NCBI GenBank assembly: GCA_004017275.1
Contig: SAKE01000025.1
Coordinates: 1 to 64,000, forward strand
Source of the DNA: Mesorhizobium sp.
Lineage (GTDB): Bacteria; Pseudomonadota; Alphaproteobacteria; Rhizobiales; Rhizobiaceae
Direction of reading: 5' to 3'
Length of the DNA: 64,000 nucleotides
Part shown: positions 1 through 8,493 of the stretch, piece by piece
Layout: the number at the start of each line of letters is the position of its first letter
Numbering within the stretch: the first letter of the stretch is position 1
The notes under the pieces: model-generated
Databases searched by the model: none
The model's input: only the letters and a program-made list of their open reading frames with translations
What the model was told of the DNA's origin: nothing
Made by a program: the position numbers and the translations under genes

Positions 1-16
1 GCGCCGCGTGTGAAAG

Positions 17-78
17 GCCCCCTCTCCGGCCGCTTCGCGGCCACCTCTCCCCCGCCTTCGGCAGGGGCGAGGAACCAA
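17..78. repeat. Palindromic intergenic repeat (hairpin type)
   Basis: A C/G-rich stretch ahead of hemB contains the hairpin GGCCGCTTCGCGGCC (28-42) flanked by CCTCTCC/CCTCTCCCC blocks. The composition resembles the larger dispersed palindromic elements elsewhere in the window, for example 32293-32434. It may be truncated or diverged. It lies upstream of the chosen hemB start and is unlikely to be coding. Confidence 0.4.
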
Positions 79-159
79 GCTGGAGGCCTGGCACAAACGT
101 GTCGCATTGGTCAGCGGCAAAGGGTCGTGGTAAAAAGCCGCCGAAAGAGAGTTTTGGCG

Positions 160-1215
160 ATGAACAAATTCACCCCGACTGCGCTGAATAAATTCACGCC
201 GGCAAAGCCAGCCGGCGCACGCAGCGTCGACGACATCACCGGCAGCCGCCGTTTGCGCCGCATGCGCAAGGCCGACTGGTCGCGCCGTCTCGTGCAGGAG
301 AACCGGCTCACGGTCGACGATCTGATCTGGCCGATCTTCGTCGTTGACGGCAAGAATATCCGCGAGCCGATCGCCGCCATGCCGGGGGTCTTTCGCCTGT
401 CGATCGATCTCGCGGTCAAGGAGGCCGAGCGCGCGGCCAAGCTTGGCATTCCCGCACTCGCCACCTTCCCCAATGTCGACATCTCGCTGCGCGACCAGAC
501 CGGCTCGCACATCCTCGACCCCGACAACGTCATCAACCGTGCCACCCGCGCGATCAAGGACGCTGTGCCGGAGATCGGCATCATCACCGACGCCGCGCTC
601 GACCCATTCACCAGCCACGGCCATGACGGTATCCTGCGCGACGGCATCATCGTCAACGACGAGACCGTGGAACAGGTGACCGCCGCGGCCGTCATCCAGG
701 CGGCGGCAGGCGCCGACATCATTGCCCCGTCCGACATGATGGACGGCCGCATCGGCGCGATCCGCGACGCGCTCGACGCCAATGGTTTCCAGGATGTGGC
801 GATCATGTCCTATGCGACCAAATTCGCTTCGGCCTTCTACGGTCCCTATCGCGAGGCGGTGGGCACCGCCGGCCTGCTCAAGGGCGACAAGAAGACCTAC
901 TACATTGACCACGCCAATTCCGACGAGGCGGTGCGCGAGGCCGAACAGGACATTGCCGAGGGCGCCGACATGCTGATGGTCAAGCCCGGCCTGCCCTATC
1001 TCGACATCATCCGGCGGCTGAAGGACGAATTCCAGATGCCGACCTTCGCCTACCAGGTGTCGGGCGAATATTCGATGATCAAGGCTGCCGCTGCCAATGG
1101 CTGGATCGATGGCGAGAAGGCAATGCTGGAGAGCCTGCTCGCCTTCAAGCGCGCCGGCTGCGACGGCATTTTGACCTATTTCGCACCAGAGGTGGCGGAG
1201 CTGCTGAAGGGATAA
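160..1215 (+). CDS. hemB: Delta-aminolevulinic acid dehydratase (porphobilinogen synthase)
   Basis: HemB condenses two 5-aminolevulinate molecules to porphobilinogen in the cytosol, the second common step of tetrapyrrole synthesis. The predicted protein is 351 aa. The two active-site lysines sit in SYATKFAS (about K221) and MLMVKPG (about K275). The metal loop reads DAALDPFTSHGHDG: aspartates replace the cysteines of zinc enzymes, the pattern known from magnesium-dependent rhizobial HemB such as that of Bradyrhizobium. I chose the ATG at 160 because the reading frame upstream runs through repeat-like DNA. The family is usually near 335-340 aa, so a slightly later start is possible. Confidence 0.96.
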   Translation: MNKFTPTALNKFTPAKPAGARSVDDITGSRRLRRMRKADWSRRLVQENRLTVDDLIWPIFVVDGKNIREPIAAMPGVFRLSIDLAVKEAERAAKLGIPALATFPNVDISLRDQTGSHILDPDNVINRATRAIKDAVPEIGIITDAALDPFTSHGHDGILRDGIIVNDETVEQVTAAAVIQAAAGADIIAPSDMMDGRIGAIRDALDANGFQDVAIMSYATKFASAFYGPYREAVGTAGLLKGDKKTYYIDHANSDEAVREAEQDIAEGADMLMVKPGLPYLDIIRRLKDEFQMPTFAYQVSGEYSMIKAAAANGWIDGEKAMLESLLAFKRAGCDGILTYFAPEVAELLKG

Positions 1216-1377
1216 TTTTCTTCCCGCTGATGGCCGGTCTCGGCGAGCAATAGCTGGTGAATTCGCCTCAACTATCCCTGACAATTCCGGTTCTCGGCGA
1301 GGGAAGCCATAGTCATGGTCGCTGAGCTATCACCTGGGTTCGCTTGCGCCCAAAAAATACCACTTGCAATTCACAAT

Positions 1378-1397
1378 CAGTTTGTTACAACAAACTG
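1378..1397. promoter_or_regulatory. Palindromic operator candidate upstream of the reductase gene
   Basis: Perfect 9-bp arms, CAGTTTGTT and AACAAACTG, are separated by AC, 36 bp before the ATG at 1433. Two TTGCAA words flank it. The upstream one (1364-1369), with TACAAC at 1386-1391, could form a weak -35/-10 pair, which would place the palindrome over the -10. MarR/HxlR-type repressors bind sites of this kind. No such regulator gene is adjacent, so the ligand protein is unknown. Confidence 0.5.
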
Positions 1398-1432
1398 CTT
1401 GCAAAATACAACTGGTTATCGAGGAGGCTCTC

Positions 1433-2080
1433 ATGTCCAAACTTCGTGTCAACGCTTTCAGCCTGTCGCTCGACGGCTATGGCGCCGGTCCCGATCAGGA
1501 TCTGCAAAATCCGCTCGGCGTCGGTGGGGAATCCTTGCACAAGTGGTTTGTCGACACCCGCACCTTCCGTGAGATGGTGCTCGGACAAGATGGCGGCACC
1601 ACCGACATCAATGAGGCGTTCGCGGCACGCAGCTTCGAGAATGTCGGCGCGTGGATCCTCGGCCGCAACATGTTCGGTCCGATCCGCGGCGAATGGCCTG
1701 ATAACAGCTGGAAGGGCTGGTGGGGCGACAACCCGCCCTATCATGTGCCGGTTTTCGTGCTGACCCACCACAAGCGCGAACCGATCGTCATGGAGGGCGG
1801 CACGACCTTTTATTTCATCACCGACGGCATCCATTCGGCGCTTGAAAAGGCGAAAGCGGCGGCTGACGGCAAGGACGTGCGGGTCGGCGGCGGCGTCGCC
1901 ACCATCCGGCAATACCTCCAGGAGAGGTTGATCGACGAGCTGCATCTGGCAATCTCGCCGGTGCTGCTTGGCAAGGGCGAGAACCTTTTTGCCGGCCTGG
2001 ATATGTTGAAACTTGGCTATCAATGCACCGAGCAAGTGGCGACGGCGCTCGCCACGCATGTGGTCATCAAGCGGGCGTAG
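1433..2080 (+). CDS. RibD C-terminal / dihydrofolate reductase-like family protein
   Basis: 215 aa. The protein has the DHFR-like fold signature of the RibD C-terminal family: an N-terminal strand MSKLRVNAFSLSLDGYGAG, a central LGRNMFGPIRGEW segment that resembles the nucleotide-binding turn, and a C-terminal IDELHLAISPVLLGKGENLF motif typical of these stand-alone reductases. Members are probable NADPH-dependent reductases of unknown substrate, not housekeeping DHFR. The start at 1433 is supported by GAGGAGG at 1421-1427. It stands alone behind a palindromic operator candidate, suggesting inducible expression. Confidence 0.85.
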   Translation: MSKLRVNAFSLSLDGYGAGPDQDLQNPLGVGGESLHKWFVDTRTFREMVLGQDGGTTDINEAFAARSFENVGAWILGRNMFGPIRGEWPDNSWKGWWGDNPPYHVPVFVLTHHKREPIVMEGGTTFYFITDGIHSALEKAKAAADGKDVRVGGGVATIRQYLQERLIDELHLAISPVLLGKGENLFAGLDMLKLGYQCTEQVATALATHVVIKRA

Positions 2081-2103
2081 GTGGCGAAACCTTGGTGCCA
2101 GCC

Positions 2104-2160
2104 CTTTCTCCCCGTCACTATACGGGAGAAATGTCCGGCAGGGCAATGAGGGGCGGCGCC
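2104..2160 (+). repeat. Dispersed palindromic element, type A, diverged copy
   Basis: Begins with a CTTTCTCCCCGT...ACGGGAGAAA hairpin and continues with GTCCGGCAGGGCAATGAGGG. It matches, with several mismatches, the element at 21906-21968, and inversely the one at 2265-2327. Two inverted copies therefore bracket about 100 bp between the reductase gene and ppk2. Confidence 0.7.
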
Positions 2161-2264
2161 AGCCAGCCGAATATTATGGCGCCGAAAATGCCGTTGAAGG
2201 CAATATAATAGCAGAATAATCTTCTGCCAGCATTGCGATTTTTTCGGACTCAACTTTTGAAGTC

Positions 2265-2327
2265 GGCGCTGCCCCTCATCCGCCTGCCGGCACCTTCTCC
2301 CCGTATAGTGACGGGGAGAAGGGAGCT
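2265..2327 (-). repeat. Dispersed palindromic element, type A
   Basis: By eye this is an exact reverse complement of 21906-21968 over about 63 bp. Its core is a perfect 12-bp-arm hairpin, CCTTCTCCCCGT / ACGGGGAGAAGG, with a 6-nt loop. It lies 5 bp beyond the ppk2 stop codon, so on the minus strand it could also work as a 3' stem-loop for that transcript. Confidence 0.8.
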
Positions 2328-2331
2328 CCCC

Positions 2332-3252
2332 TCAATACTTCTCGGGCACGTAAAGCTCGCGCGGCAGCACTTGGCGCTCGTACTCCGGATTGAAGACGCG
2401 CTCGGGCAGCGTGATCTCCTCGTGCGGCACTTCCTCGTAAGGCAGCTGCTTGAGCAGATGGTCGATGCAGTTCAGCCGCGCCCGCTTCTTATCGTTGCCC
2501 TCGACGATGAACCAAGGCGCTTCCGGGATGTTGGTGCGGGCGAAGGTCTCTTCCTTGGCCTTGGTGTACTGCTCCCAGCGCACGCGCGACTGCAGGTCCA
2601 TCGGCGACAGTTTCCACTGCTTCATCGGATCGTGGATGCGCATCAAAAAGCGCATCTGCTGCTCCTCGTCGGTAATCGAGAACCAGTATTTGACCACCAT
2701 GATGCCGGAGCGGACCAGCATGCGCTCGAACTCCGGCACGTCGTGAAAGAATTCTTCCACCTGATCGGGCTGGGCAAAGCCCATCACCCGCTCGACGCCG
2801 GAGCGGTTGTACCATGAGCGGTCGAACAGCACGATCTCGCCGCCGGCCGGCAGATGCGGGACATAGCGCTGGAAATACCATTGCGACTTTTCGCGCTCGG
2901 TCGGCGCCGGCAGCGCCACGACACGGCAGATGCGCGGATTGAGCCGCTGGGTGATGCGCTTGATGACACCGCCCTTGCCGGCCGAGTCGCGGCCCTCGAA
3001 GATCACCACCAGCTTCTTCTTGTGATAGGCGACCCAGGACTGCAGCTTGATCAATTCGGACTGCAGGTTGATCAAATTGCGAAAATATTGCATGCGATCG
3101 ATCGAAGGCGGATGCGCGCTCTTGTAGATCTTGGCGATCTCCATCGACAGCGCGGGCTCCGACATTTCGAGCTCATAGTCCTCGTCGAGCGTGTCGGCGA
3201 GTTCGGCTTCAAGCCAATCCTTGGCCGGAAAATTCTGTTTTAGCTCGTTCAT
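2332..3252 (-). CDS. ppk2: Polyphosphate kinase 2 (PPK2 family)
   Basis: 306 aa. PPK2 enzymes transfer phosphate between polyphosphate and nucleoside di/monophosphates. The Walker A motif GRDSAGKGG (about residues 95-103) is followed by the lid region TEREKSQWYFQRY and the Walker B-like segment IVLFDRSWYNRSGVE, all diagnostic of PPK2. Length and a single kinase domain fit the class I, single-domain enzymes that mainly make NTP from NDP. The ATG at 3252 gives the family's N-terminus. The gene stands alone, with a hairpin repeat just after its stop. Confidence 0.94.
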   Translation of the reverse strand: MNELKQNFPAKDWLEAELADTLDEDYELEMSEPALSMEIAKIYKSAHPPSIDRMQYFRNLINLQSELIKLQSWVAYHKKKLVVIFEGRDSAGKGGVIKRITQRLNPRICRVVALPAPTEREKSQWYFQRYVPHLPAGGEIVLFDRSWYNRSGVERVMGFAQPDQVEEFFHDVPEFERMLVRSGIMVVKYWFSITDEEQQMRFLMRIHDPMKQWKLSPMDLQSRVRWEQYTKAKEETFARTNIPEAPWFIVEGNDKKRARLNCIDHLLKQLPYEEVPHEEITLPERVFNPEYERQVLPRELYVPEKY

Positions 3253-3533
3253 ATCAACTGCTCCGCTTGCAAGCTCTGTCGATCCACGTCAGCGCCCCAA
3301 ACTCACGGCTTGCGGCCCGAACGGCGACACCTGAGCCGACTTCAATATAGGCCGGCAATGACGGTTTTATTGCAGCCCGAGCGTGATTGCCGCCGCCGCA
3401 AATCCGCGAGGTATGATCGATCCGTCGTCCTGGCATGGGGACAAGCCGCTCAAATTATCCTACAAATAGCGGTCACACATTCGGGGCGCACCCTTCCCCA
3501 ACCCCCTTCCCAAGTGCAATCGCGAGGACCGAC

Positions 3534-4577
3534 ATGGAATACCGCACCCTCGGCCGTTCCGGCCTGAAAGTTTCGACACTGACCATGGGCACCATGACTT
3601 TCGGCGGCGCTGGTGCGTTTTCCGCTGTCGGCAAGACCGACCTCGACGAGGCGCGCCGGATGATCGACCTGTGCATCGATGCCGGCATCAACGTCATCGA
3701 CACCGCCAATGTCTATTCGAACGGCATTTCGGAAGAGATCATCGGCGAAGCGCTCGGCGGCAAGCGCAAGGGCGACGTGCTGATCGCCTCCAAGGCGCGG
3801 ATGCGGATCGGCAACGGTCCGAACGATGAAGGCCTGTCGCGCCATCATCTGATCCGCGAATGCGAGAAGAGCCTGAAGCGGCTCAGGACCGACGTCATCG
3901 ACATCTATTTCCTGCACGAATGGGATGGCGCAACGCCGCTGGAGGAGACCATCGCCGCGCTCGATACTTTGGTTGCGCAGGGCAAGATCCGCTACGTCGG
4001 CTGCTCCAACTATTCCGGCTGGCAGGTGATGAAGGCGCTCGGCATCAGCGACAGCCATCATCAGCCGCGCTTCGTCACCCAGCAGATCCACTACACGCTG
4101 GAAGCGCGCGAGGCGGAGTATGAATTGCTGCCGATTTCCGTTGACCAGGGGTTGGGCGTTCTGGTCTGGAGCCCGCTCGCCGGCGGATTGCTGTCCGGCA
4201 AATACCGCCGCGACAGCCCAACCGCCCGCCAGCTCGCCGGCTGGTCCGAACCGCCGATCCGCGACGAGGACCGGCTATGGCGAATCGTCGACGTGCTTGT
4301 CGAGGTCGGCACGCAGCGCGGCGTCTCAGCGGCGCAGGTGGCACTGGCCTGGCTGCTTGGCCGGCCGGCGGTCAGTTCGCTGGTGATCGGCGCCCGCAAC
4401 GAAGCCCAGTTAAAGGACAACCTTGCGGCTGCGAGCTTGGTGCTTACCGCCGAGGAACGCAGCCGCCTCGACGTGGTCAGCCGGCCGCCCTTGCTCTATC
4501 CCTACTGGCACCAGCAACTGACGGCAAAGGACCGCTTCGGCGCCGCCGACCTGGTCCTGGACCGAAGCGGCATCTGA
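3534..4577 (+). CDS. Aldo/keto reductase family oxidoreductase
   Basis: 347 aa, TIM-barrel NAD(P)H-dependent reductase. It opens with MEYRTLGRSGLKVSTLTMGT, then DTANVYSNGISEEIIGEAL (catalytic Asp and Tyr), the SKARMRIG strand around the catalytic Lys, and IDIYFLHEWDGATP (catalytic His). The C-terminal SLVIGARNEAQLKDNLAAA is the cofactor-binding segment of the YghZ/Tas-like branch. The ATG at 3534 is preferred over an upstream in-frame ATG at 3435 because family homology begins there and GAGGACC precedes it. Substrate unknown. Confidence 0.9.
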   Translation: MEYRTLGRSGLKVSTLTMGTMTFGGAGAFSAVGKTDLDEARRMIDLCIDAGINVIDTANVYSNGISEEIIGEALGGKRKGDVLIASKARMRIGNGPNDEGLSRHHLIRECEKSLKRLRTDVIDIYFLHEWDGATPLEETIAALDTLVAQGKIRYVGCSNYSGWQVMKALGISDSHHQPRFVTQQIHYTLEAREAEYELLPISVDQGLGVLVWSPLAGGLLSGKYRRDSPTARQLAGWSEPPIRDEDRLWRIVDVLVEVGTQRGVSAAQVALAWLLGRPAVSSLVIGARNEAQLKDNLAAASLVLTAEERSRLDVVSRPPLLYPYWHQQLTAKDRFGAADLVLDRSGI

Positions 4578-4596
4578 GGCCGAGGCACGCGGCGCG

Positions 4597-5568
4597 CTAA
4601 CCCTGGATAAACCGCCAGACCTCTGGATCGGGCTCGATCTGACCGCTGAGCACGAAATATTTGTAGAGGACGAGCAGGGAGATCGCCTGCTCGTCCTGCT
4701 CGTTGGAGAATTGGCGGCAATAGGCATTGGCGGCGGCGATGATGCGTTGCGCCTCGGCCGGGTGCTGTTCGAAGTAGCGCACCTTGTCGGTGACATCGGC
4801 AAAATCCGGGTCGAGCGGCACATAGTGGACACCGGCCTCGAGTTGCTTTTCCCCAAACCATGTCTCGTATGTCGGCAACGGCATCAGGCAGAGCGAATTC
4901 GAATTCAGGATCCATTTGAGGTTGGTCGCTACGTCATTGCCTTCGAGCGAGACGATGTAGCGGTAACGCAGCTGTTGGTTGATGCTGAGAAAAGGCTTGC
5001 TGTATTCCGCCGGCGCATTCGGCTTGTGTGAGCCGGCGTCGCAAAACGGCAAGTCACGCACGGCGTCGAGAAATCTTGTCCGTTTCGGATTGTTGAGATC
5101 GCCGCGCCAGATCACGGCCGGGCGTTTGTCGGCGAAGGCAGTTGCGTCGGCCGGCATGTGAAAATGCCGGAACTTGTTGAATTTCATGATCACCGCATTG
5201 CTGTCGTCGGCGCGGATCGGCCGATCCTTGACGAGCGTCGGCACCTTCGGCACCTCGATGACGTCACCGAATTCGACGTCGACAAGCAATGCCGGGTCGA
5301 AATAGCGGGCAAACTCCCTGAGATCGTAATAGTACATGGTTGGCGTGGAGGGCAGCTGGTCGATACGCACGGCCGCCTGGCTGGGCGTAAAGGAATCCTG
5401 CAGCTTGTTGTAGTAGGTCAGCCGGCGGCGAACCGAGCTATCCGAGAGCCTGGCCTGCTTGAGCCGGTCCGCCAACCGCCGGCGAAACAATGCCTGCGGC
5501 AGGATATCGCGCGTAAAGTTTCGCGCGTAATAGAAAACCTTTTCCGTCGTTCGCGCGATTGTGGCCAT
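4597..5568 (-). CDS. Glycosyltransferase family 90-like (CAP10 / LPS-modifying) protein
   Basis: 323 aa, no signal peptide. The C-terminal two thirds carry the CAP10/GT90 pattern: PAVIWRGDLNNPKRTRFL (about 150-167), then YRYIVSLEGNDVATNLKWI, SNSLCLMPLPTYETWFGE and VHYVPLDPDFADV. Family members transfer xylose or glucose to capsule, LPS or protein acceptors. In rhizobia they are often called lipopolysaccharide-modifying enzymes. The N-terminal 100 residues are less conserved. It lies convergent to the aldo/keto reductase gene and no other polysaccharide genes are adjacent, so the acceptor cannot be inferred. Confidence 0.82.
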   Translation of the reverse strand: MATIARTTEKVFYYARNFTRDILPQALFRRRLADRLKQARLSDSSVRRRLTYYNKLQDSFTPSQAAVRIDQLPSTPTMYYYDLREFARYFDPALLVDVEFGDVIEVPKVPTLVKDRPIRADDSNAVIMKFNKFRHFHMPADATAFADKRPAVIWRGDLNNPKRTRFLDAVRDLPFCDAGSHKPNAPAEYSKPFLSINQQLRYRYIVSLEGNDVATNLKWILNSNSLCLMPLPTYETWFGEKQLEAGVHYVPLDPDFADVTDKVRYFEQHPAEAQRIIAAANAYCRQFSNEQDEQAISLLVLYKYFVLSGQIEPDPEVWRFIQG

Positions 5569-5765
5569 CAGTCACTTGATAAAACAAAACGGGTGGCTTC
5601 CGATGGGTAGGCACCGGCTTCCCTACACCATTGTGCCGCGCATCTTGCAAGCCCCGGACCCGTCATCACCGTAAACGGCCGGACACGACCGCTTCAGCTG
5701 TTGTGTTTGACGGCTAATGCTCCTAGGCAGGGTCAGAGCCGCATGGCCGTGAAAAAGGAGCCGAT

Positions 5766-5918
5766 ATGGCGAGACCACCAAACTACGATCAGGAACGCAA
5801 GGAACGCGACCGCCAGAAAGCGGCCAAGAAGGCCGAGAAGCTGGCGGCCAAGGTTGCGGCGCGCGAACGTTCGAAGCCCGAGGACGAGACTAAAAACGAG
5901 ACCGAAACGGAAAAGTGA
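5766..5918 (+). CDS. Small highly charged protein (50 aa), function unknown
   Basis: The ATG at 5766 follows AAAAAGGAG (5752-5760) at good spacing and opens a 50-codon frame rich in Lys, Glu, Arg and Ala (RQKAAKKAEKLAAKVAARE), ending TETEK. The sequence predicts one long amphipathic or coiled helix. The strong ribosome site, and a hairpin just after the stop, support a real gene. No family was recognised with certainty; small proteins of this composition are common in rhizobial annotations. Confidence 0.65.
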   Translation: MARPPNYDQERKERDRQKAAKKAEKLAAKVAARERSKPEDETKNETETEK

Positions 5919-5925
5919 TGGCAAG

Positions 5926-5945
5926 CGGCCCGTGCGTGCGGGCCG
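5926..5945. terminator. Stem-loop between two convergent genes
   Basis: Perfect 7-bp arms CGGCCCG and CGGGCCG with loop TGCGTG lie between the small charged gene and the convergent DUF982 gene. There is no T-run, so it may be a weak bidirectional terminator or an RNA 3' stabiliser. Confidence 0.4.
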
Positions 5946-5987
5946 TGCCTCAATGCCAGAGTTTTGCCGCGGATTATCGCTCGTGTG

Positions 5988-6248
5988 TCAGGCCTGCGCC
6001 TTGTCGCTGACAAAGACGTCCACTTCACGCGCTGCCGCGATGAAAGCGCGCCTGGCGTTCATCGCCGGCTTGTCGCCTGCGAGTGCGTCATGGCAGGCCT
6101 GCAGCGCCGCGCGATGCTTGGGGCTGCGCTTGCCGGGCCAGCTGTTGAGGAGGTAGTCGGAAGCCTCACGCACCGTGCGCAAGAGCTGAGTGCTTCCCGC
6201 CGTGACTGACTTGACGGTCACGGGTGTTTCAAATCGGTTGTTTTCCAT
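5988..6248 (-). CDS. DUF982 domain-containing protein
   Basis: 86 aa. The pattern FETPVTV ... REASDYLLNSWPGKRSPKHRAALQAC ... ARRAFIAAAREVDVFV matches DUF982, a small family found almost only in Rhizobiales, often in several copies and often on symbiotic or accessory replicons. Its function is unknown. The ATG at 6248 gives the family's N-terminus. It is convergent with the upstream small gene and next to a GntR regulator on the same strand, 87 bp away. Confidence 0.87.
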   Translation of the reverse strand: MENNRFETPVTVKSVTAGSTQLLRTVREASDYLLNSWPGKRSPKHRAALQACHDALAGDKPAMNARRAFIAAAREVDVFVSDKAQA

Positions 6249-6334
6249 CGCCGCTCCTTACGCCATCGACGTCTGCGAAGCGAGGCCGAAAGTGTGCATC
6301 CGTCAAACGCCTTTTGCGCCGCGCGTGCCCTGCC

Positions 6335-7012
6335 TTAAGCAGCAACGACGGCAAAGCCTCTGGCGCGAAGACCACGGCGATCGTTGGCGAGCGACGTCAC
6401 CAGCCGGTCGCGGCTGCCGACGATGTGGCCCGAAAGCAGGCGCGCGGCTTCATCGGCATCGCCAAGGCGTGCCGCTGCAAGAATGGCGCGATGTTCGGTC
6501 CAGGCCCGGCTGAGGGCCGCTTCGTCGCGGACCTCCAGCCAGCGCGCCCGCGACAGGCGCGTCATGGCATCGCGGACCGCCCGGAACAGGAACTCGTTGC
6601 CCGACAGACGCGCCAGTTCGATGTGAAAATCCATGCCGACACGATGCCATTCCTCGCGCGGCGTGTCGTGGTCGCAGGACTCGAGCATCGCCTCGATGAC
6701 ATCGACAGCGCTTCGGTCCGCCAGGCCGCATGTCAGGCGAAGTGCCGCGACCTCTACCGCTTCCCTGTAGACAGCGACCTGCTCGAGCTCGGCCAAGTTG
6801 ATGGGCGACACCGTCCAGCCACGCCCGTCCCTGCCGACCAGACCTTCAGTCTCGAGCCGCAGAAGTGCGGCCCTAACCGGGGTTCGCGATGCGCCGAAGC
6901 GGCTCTCGATCCAGCGCTCCGGCAGCTTCTCGCCGGGACCGATCTCAAGTCCCAGGATCATCTGCCGAAGCTGTGTTTCGACGTTCTGCATCTGCGACAT
7001 TGTCGTTTCCAT
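6335..7012 (-). CDS. GntR family transcriptional regulator (FadR/FCD subfamily)
   Basis: 225 aa from the ATG at 7012, or 221 aa from the ATG at 7000, which has GGAAA at better spacing. The N-terminal winged helix reads LEIGPGEKLPERWIESRFGASRTPVRAALLRLETEGLV. The C-terminal all-helical FCD domain carries the metal/ligand residues in MDFHIELARLSGN and the TEHRAILAAARLGDADEAARLL histidine segment. It is divergent from the MFS gene at 7197, the usual arrangement of a repressor with the transporter it controls; the effector is unknown. Confidence 0.9.
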   Translation of the reverse strand: METTMSQMQNVETQLRQMILGLEIGPGEKLPERWIESRFGASRTPVRAALLRLETEGLVGRDGRGWTVSPINLAELEQVAVYREAVEVAALRLTCGLADRSAVDVIEAMLESCDHDTPREEWHRVGMDFHIELARLSGNEFLFRAVRDAMTRLSRARWLEVRDEAALSRAWTEHRAILAAARLGDADEAARLLSGHIVGSRDRLVTSLANDRRGLRARGFAVVAA

Positions 7013-7128
7013 TTTTTGGCCGTTGCTGGTTCGGACCGTCCGCGATCGGCTTGCCGGCCGCGTTTCCCGATCACGCTTGAGCGGCCGCATTGACAGCGGC
7101 CAAGCTTGCGTCCATGACGGGCGCCATC

Positions 7129-7150
7129 TTGGTATCCCAAACTGGTATCC
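7129..7150. promoter_or_regulatory. Candidate GntR operator in the divergent gntR-MFS promoter region
   Basis: TTGGTATCCCAA (7129-7140, arms TTGG/CCAA) is followed by a second TGGTATCC (7143-7150), so TGGTATCC repeats every 13 bp. The word fits the loose GT-N-AC palindrome bound by FCD-type GntR proteins. It lies 47-68 bp before the MFS start. Confidence 0.4.
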
Positions 7151-7196
7151 GCGGCAACCCACCGACGAAGGCGTTGCCCTGGACAGGACATATGAC

Positions 7197-8450
7197 ATGC
7201 CGCAGACCCCGCCGACCGACAGCACCTACAACATCCACTGGCGGCGCAATCTGTTCGTGTGCTTTGCCGGGTCGTTCTCGACGCTCGTCGCTATGACGCT
7301 GCTTTTGCCGTTCCTGCCGCTCTATATCGAGCAACTCGGCGCCGAGGGTCACGCCGCGATCGTGCAGTGGTCGGGGATCGCCTATGGCGCGACGTTCTTC
7401 GCGGCGGCGCTGGTGGCGCCGCTCTGGGGACGCCTCGGCGACCGCTATGGCCGCAAGGTGATGCTGGTTCGCGCCAGCTTCGGCATGGCCATATGCATGT
7501 CGCTGACCGGCATGGTGCAGACGGTTTGGCAACTGGTGCTGCTGCGGCTGCTGATCGGTTTTGCCGGCGGCTATTCCTCGGGATCGACCATCCTGGTCGC
7601 CATGCAGACACCTAAGGAGCGTTCCGGCTGGGCGCTGGGCCTGCTGTCGGCCGGCATCACGGGCGGGGCTCTGGTCGGCCCACTGGTTGGCGGCGCACTG
7701 CCGCCGCTGATCGGCATCCGCGCCACCTTCCTCTTGTCAGGTGCCGTCATCTTCCTGGCGTTCCTGGCGACGACGTTCCTGATCAAGGAGAATCCCCGGT
7801 CCAAAGTGACGGACGCCACGTCGAAGCAGAAGCCCAAAGGCGGCTGGGCACAAATTCCCGACAAACGGCCCGTCGTCGCCATGCTGGCGACAGGCATGCT
7901 GTTGAGTTTCGCCACCATGTCGATCGAGCCTATCATCACCGTCTATGTGCAGCAGCTCATCGAAGACCAGAGCCGCGTGACGCTGATATCAGGTGTCGTC
8001 ATGTCGGCGGCGGCCTTTGGCGCCATCCTGTCGGCTTCGCGCCTCGGCAAGATTGCCGACCGCGTCGGCCACTGGAACGTCATCATCGGCGCGCTCGCCG
8101 TCTCGGCGCTGCTGCTGATCCCGCAAGCCTTCGTCACGCAGAGCTGGCAGCTCATCGGCCTGCGCTTCCTGATGGGCCTGGCTCTGGGTGGGCTGTTGCC
8201 CTGTATCACCAGTGTGATCCGCCACAATGTTCCCGATGGGGTCGGCGGCAATGTGCTCGGGCTGTCGATTTCCGCCCAATATATCGGGCAGGTCGCCGGT
8301 CCCTTGCTGGGCGGCTTTGCCGGCGGCCATTTCGGCATGCGCTCGGTGTTTCTGGGCACCTCCGTCTTGATGGCCGGCGGCGTGGTGTATAACTGGCTGG
8401 CGCAATCACGCCGCGAGCAGGACATGCTCGCCAACGCCGGCAAGCCCTGA
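7197..8450 (+). CDS. MFS transporter (drug/metabolite exporter type)
   Basis: 417 aa with about 12 membrane segments. The loop 2-3 motif GRLGDRYGRKVMLV is the MFS signature, and GLLSAGITGGALVGPLVGG in helix 5 is the motif C of proton-driven antiporters, which points to efflux. The two halves are joined by a basic, Lys-rich loop (KENPRSKVTDATSKQKPKGG). I chose the ATG at 7197 because it precedes the first hydrophobic segment by about 20 residues, as is usual. It is transcribed divergently from the GntR gene. Confidence 0.9.
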   Translation: MPQTPPTDSTYNIHWRRNLFVCFAGSFSTLVAMTLLLPFLPLYIEQLGAEGHAAIVQWSGIAYGATFFAAALVAPLWGRLGDRYGRKVMLVRASFGMAICMSLTGMVQTVWQLVLLRLLIGFAGGYSSGSTILVAMQTPKERSGWALGLLSAGITGGALVGPLVGGALPPLIGIRATFLLSGAVIFLAFLATTFLIKENPRSKVTDATSKQKPKGGWAQIPDKRPVVAMLATGMLLSFATMSIEPIITVYVQQLIEDQSRVTLISGVVMSAAAFGAILSASRLGKIADRVGHWNVIIGALAVSALLLIPQAFVTQSWQLIGLRFLMGLALGGLLPCITSVIRHNVPDGVGGNVLGLSISAQYIGQVAGPLLGGFAGGHFGMRSVFLGTSVLMAGGVVYNWLAQSRREQDMLANAGKP

Positions 8451-8493
8451 CGGGATTGGGCATATATCCCTCTGATATCACGGAGCCACGGAC

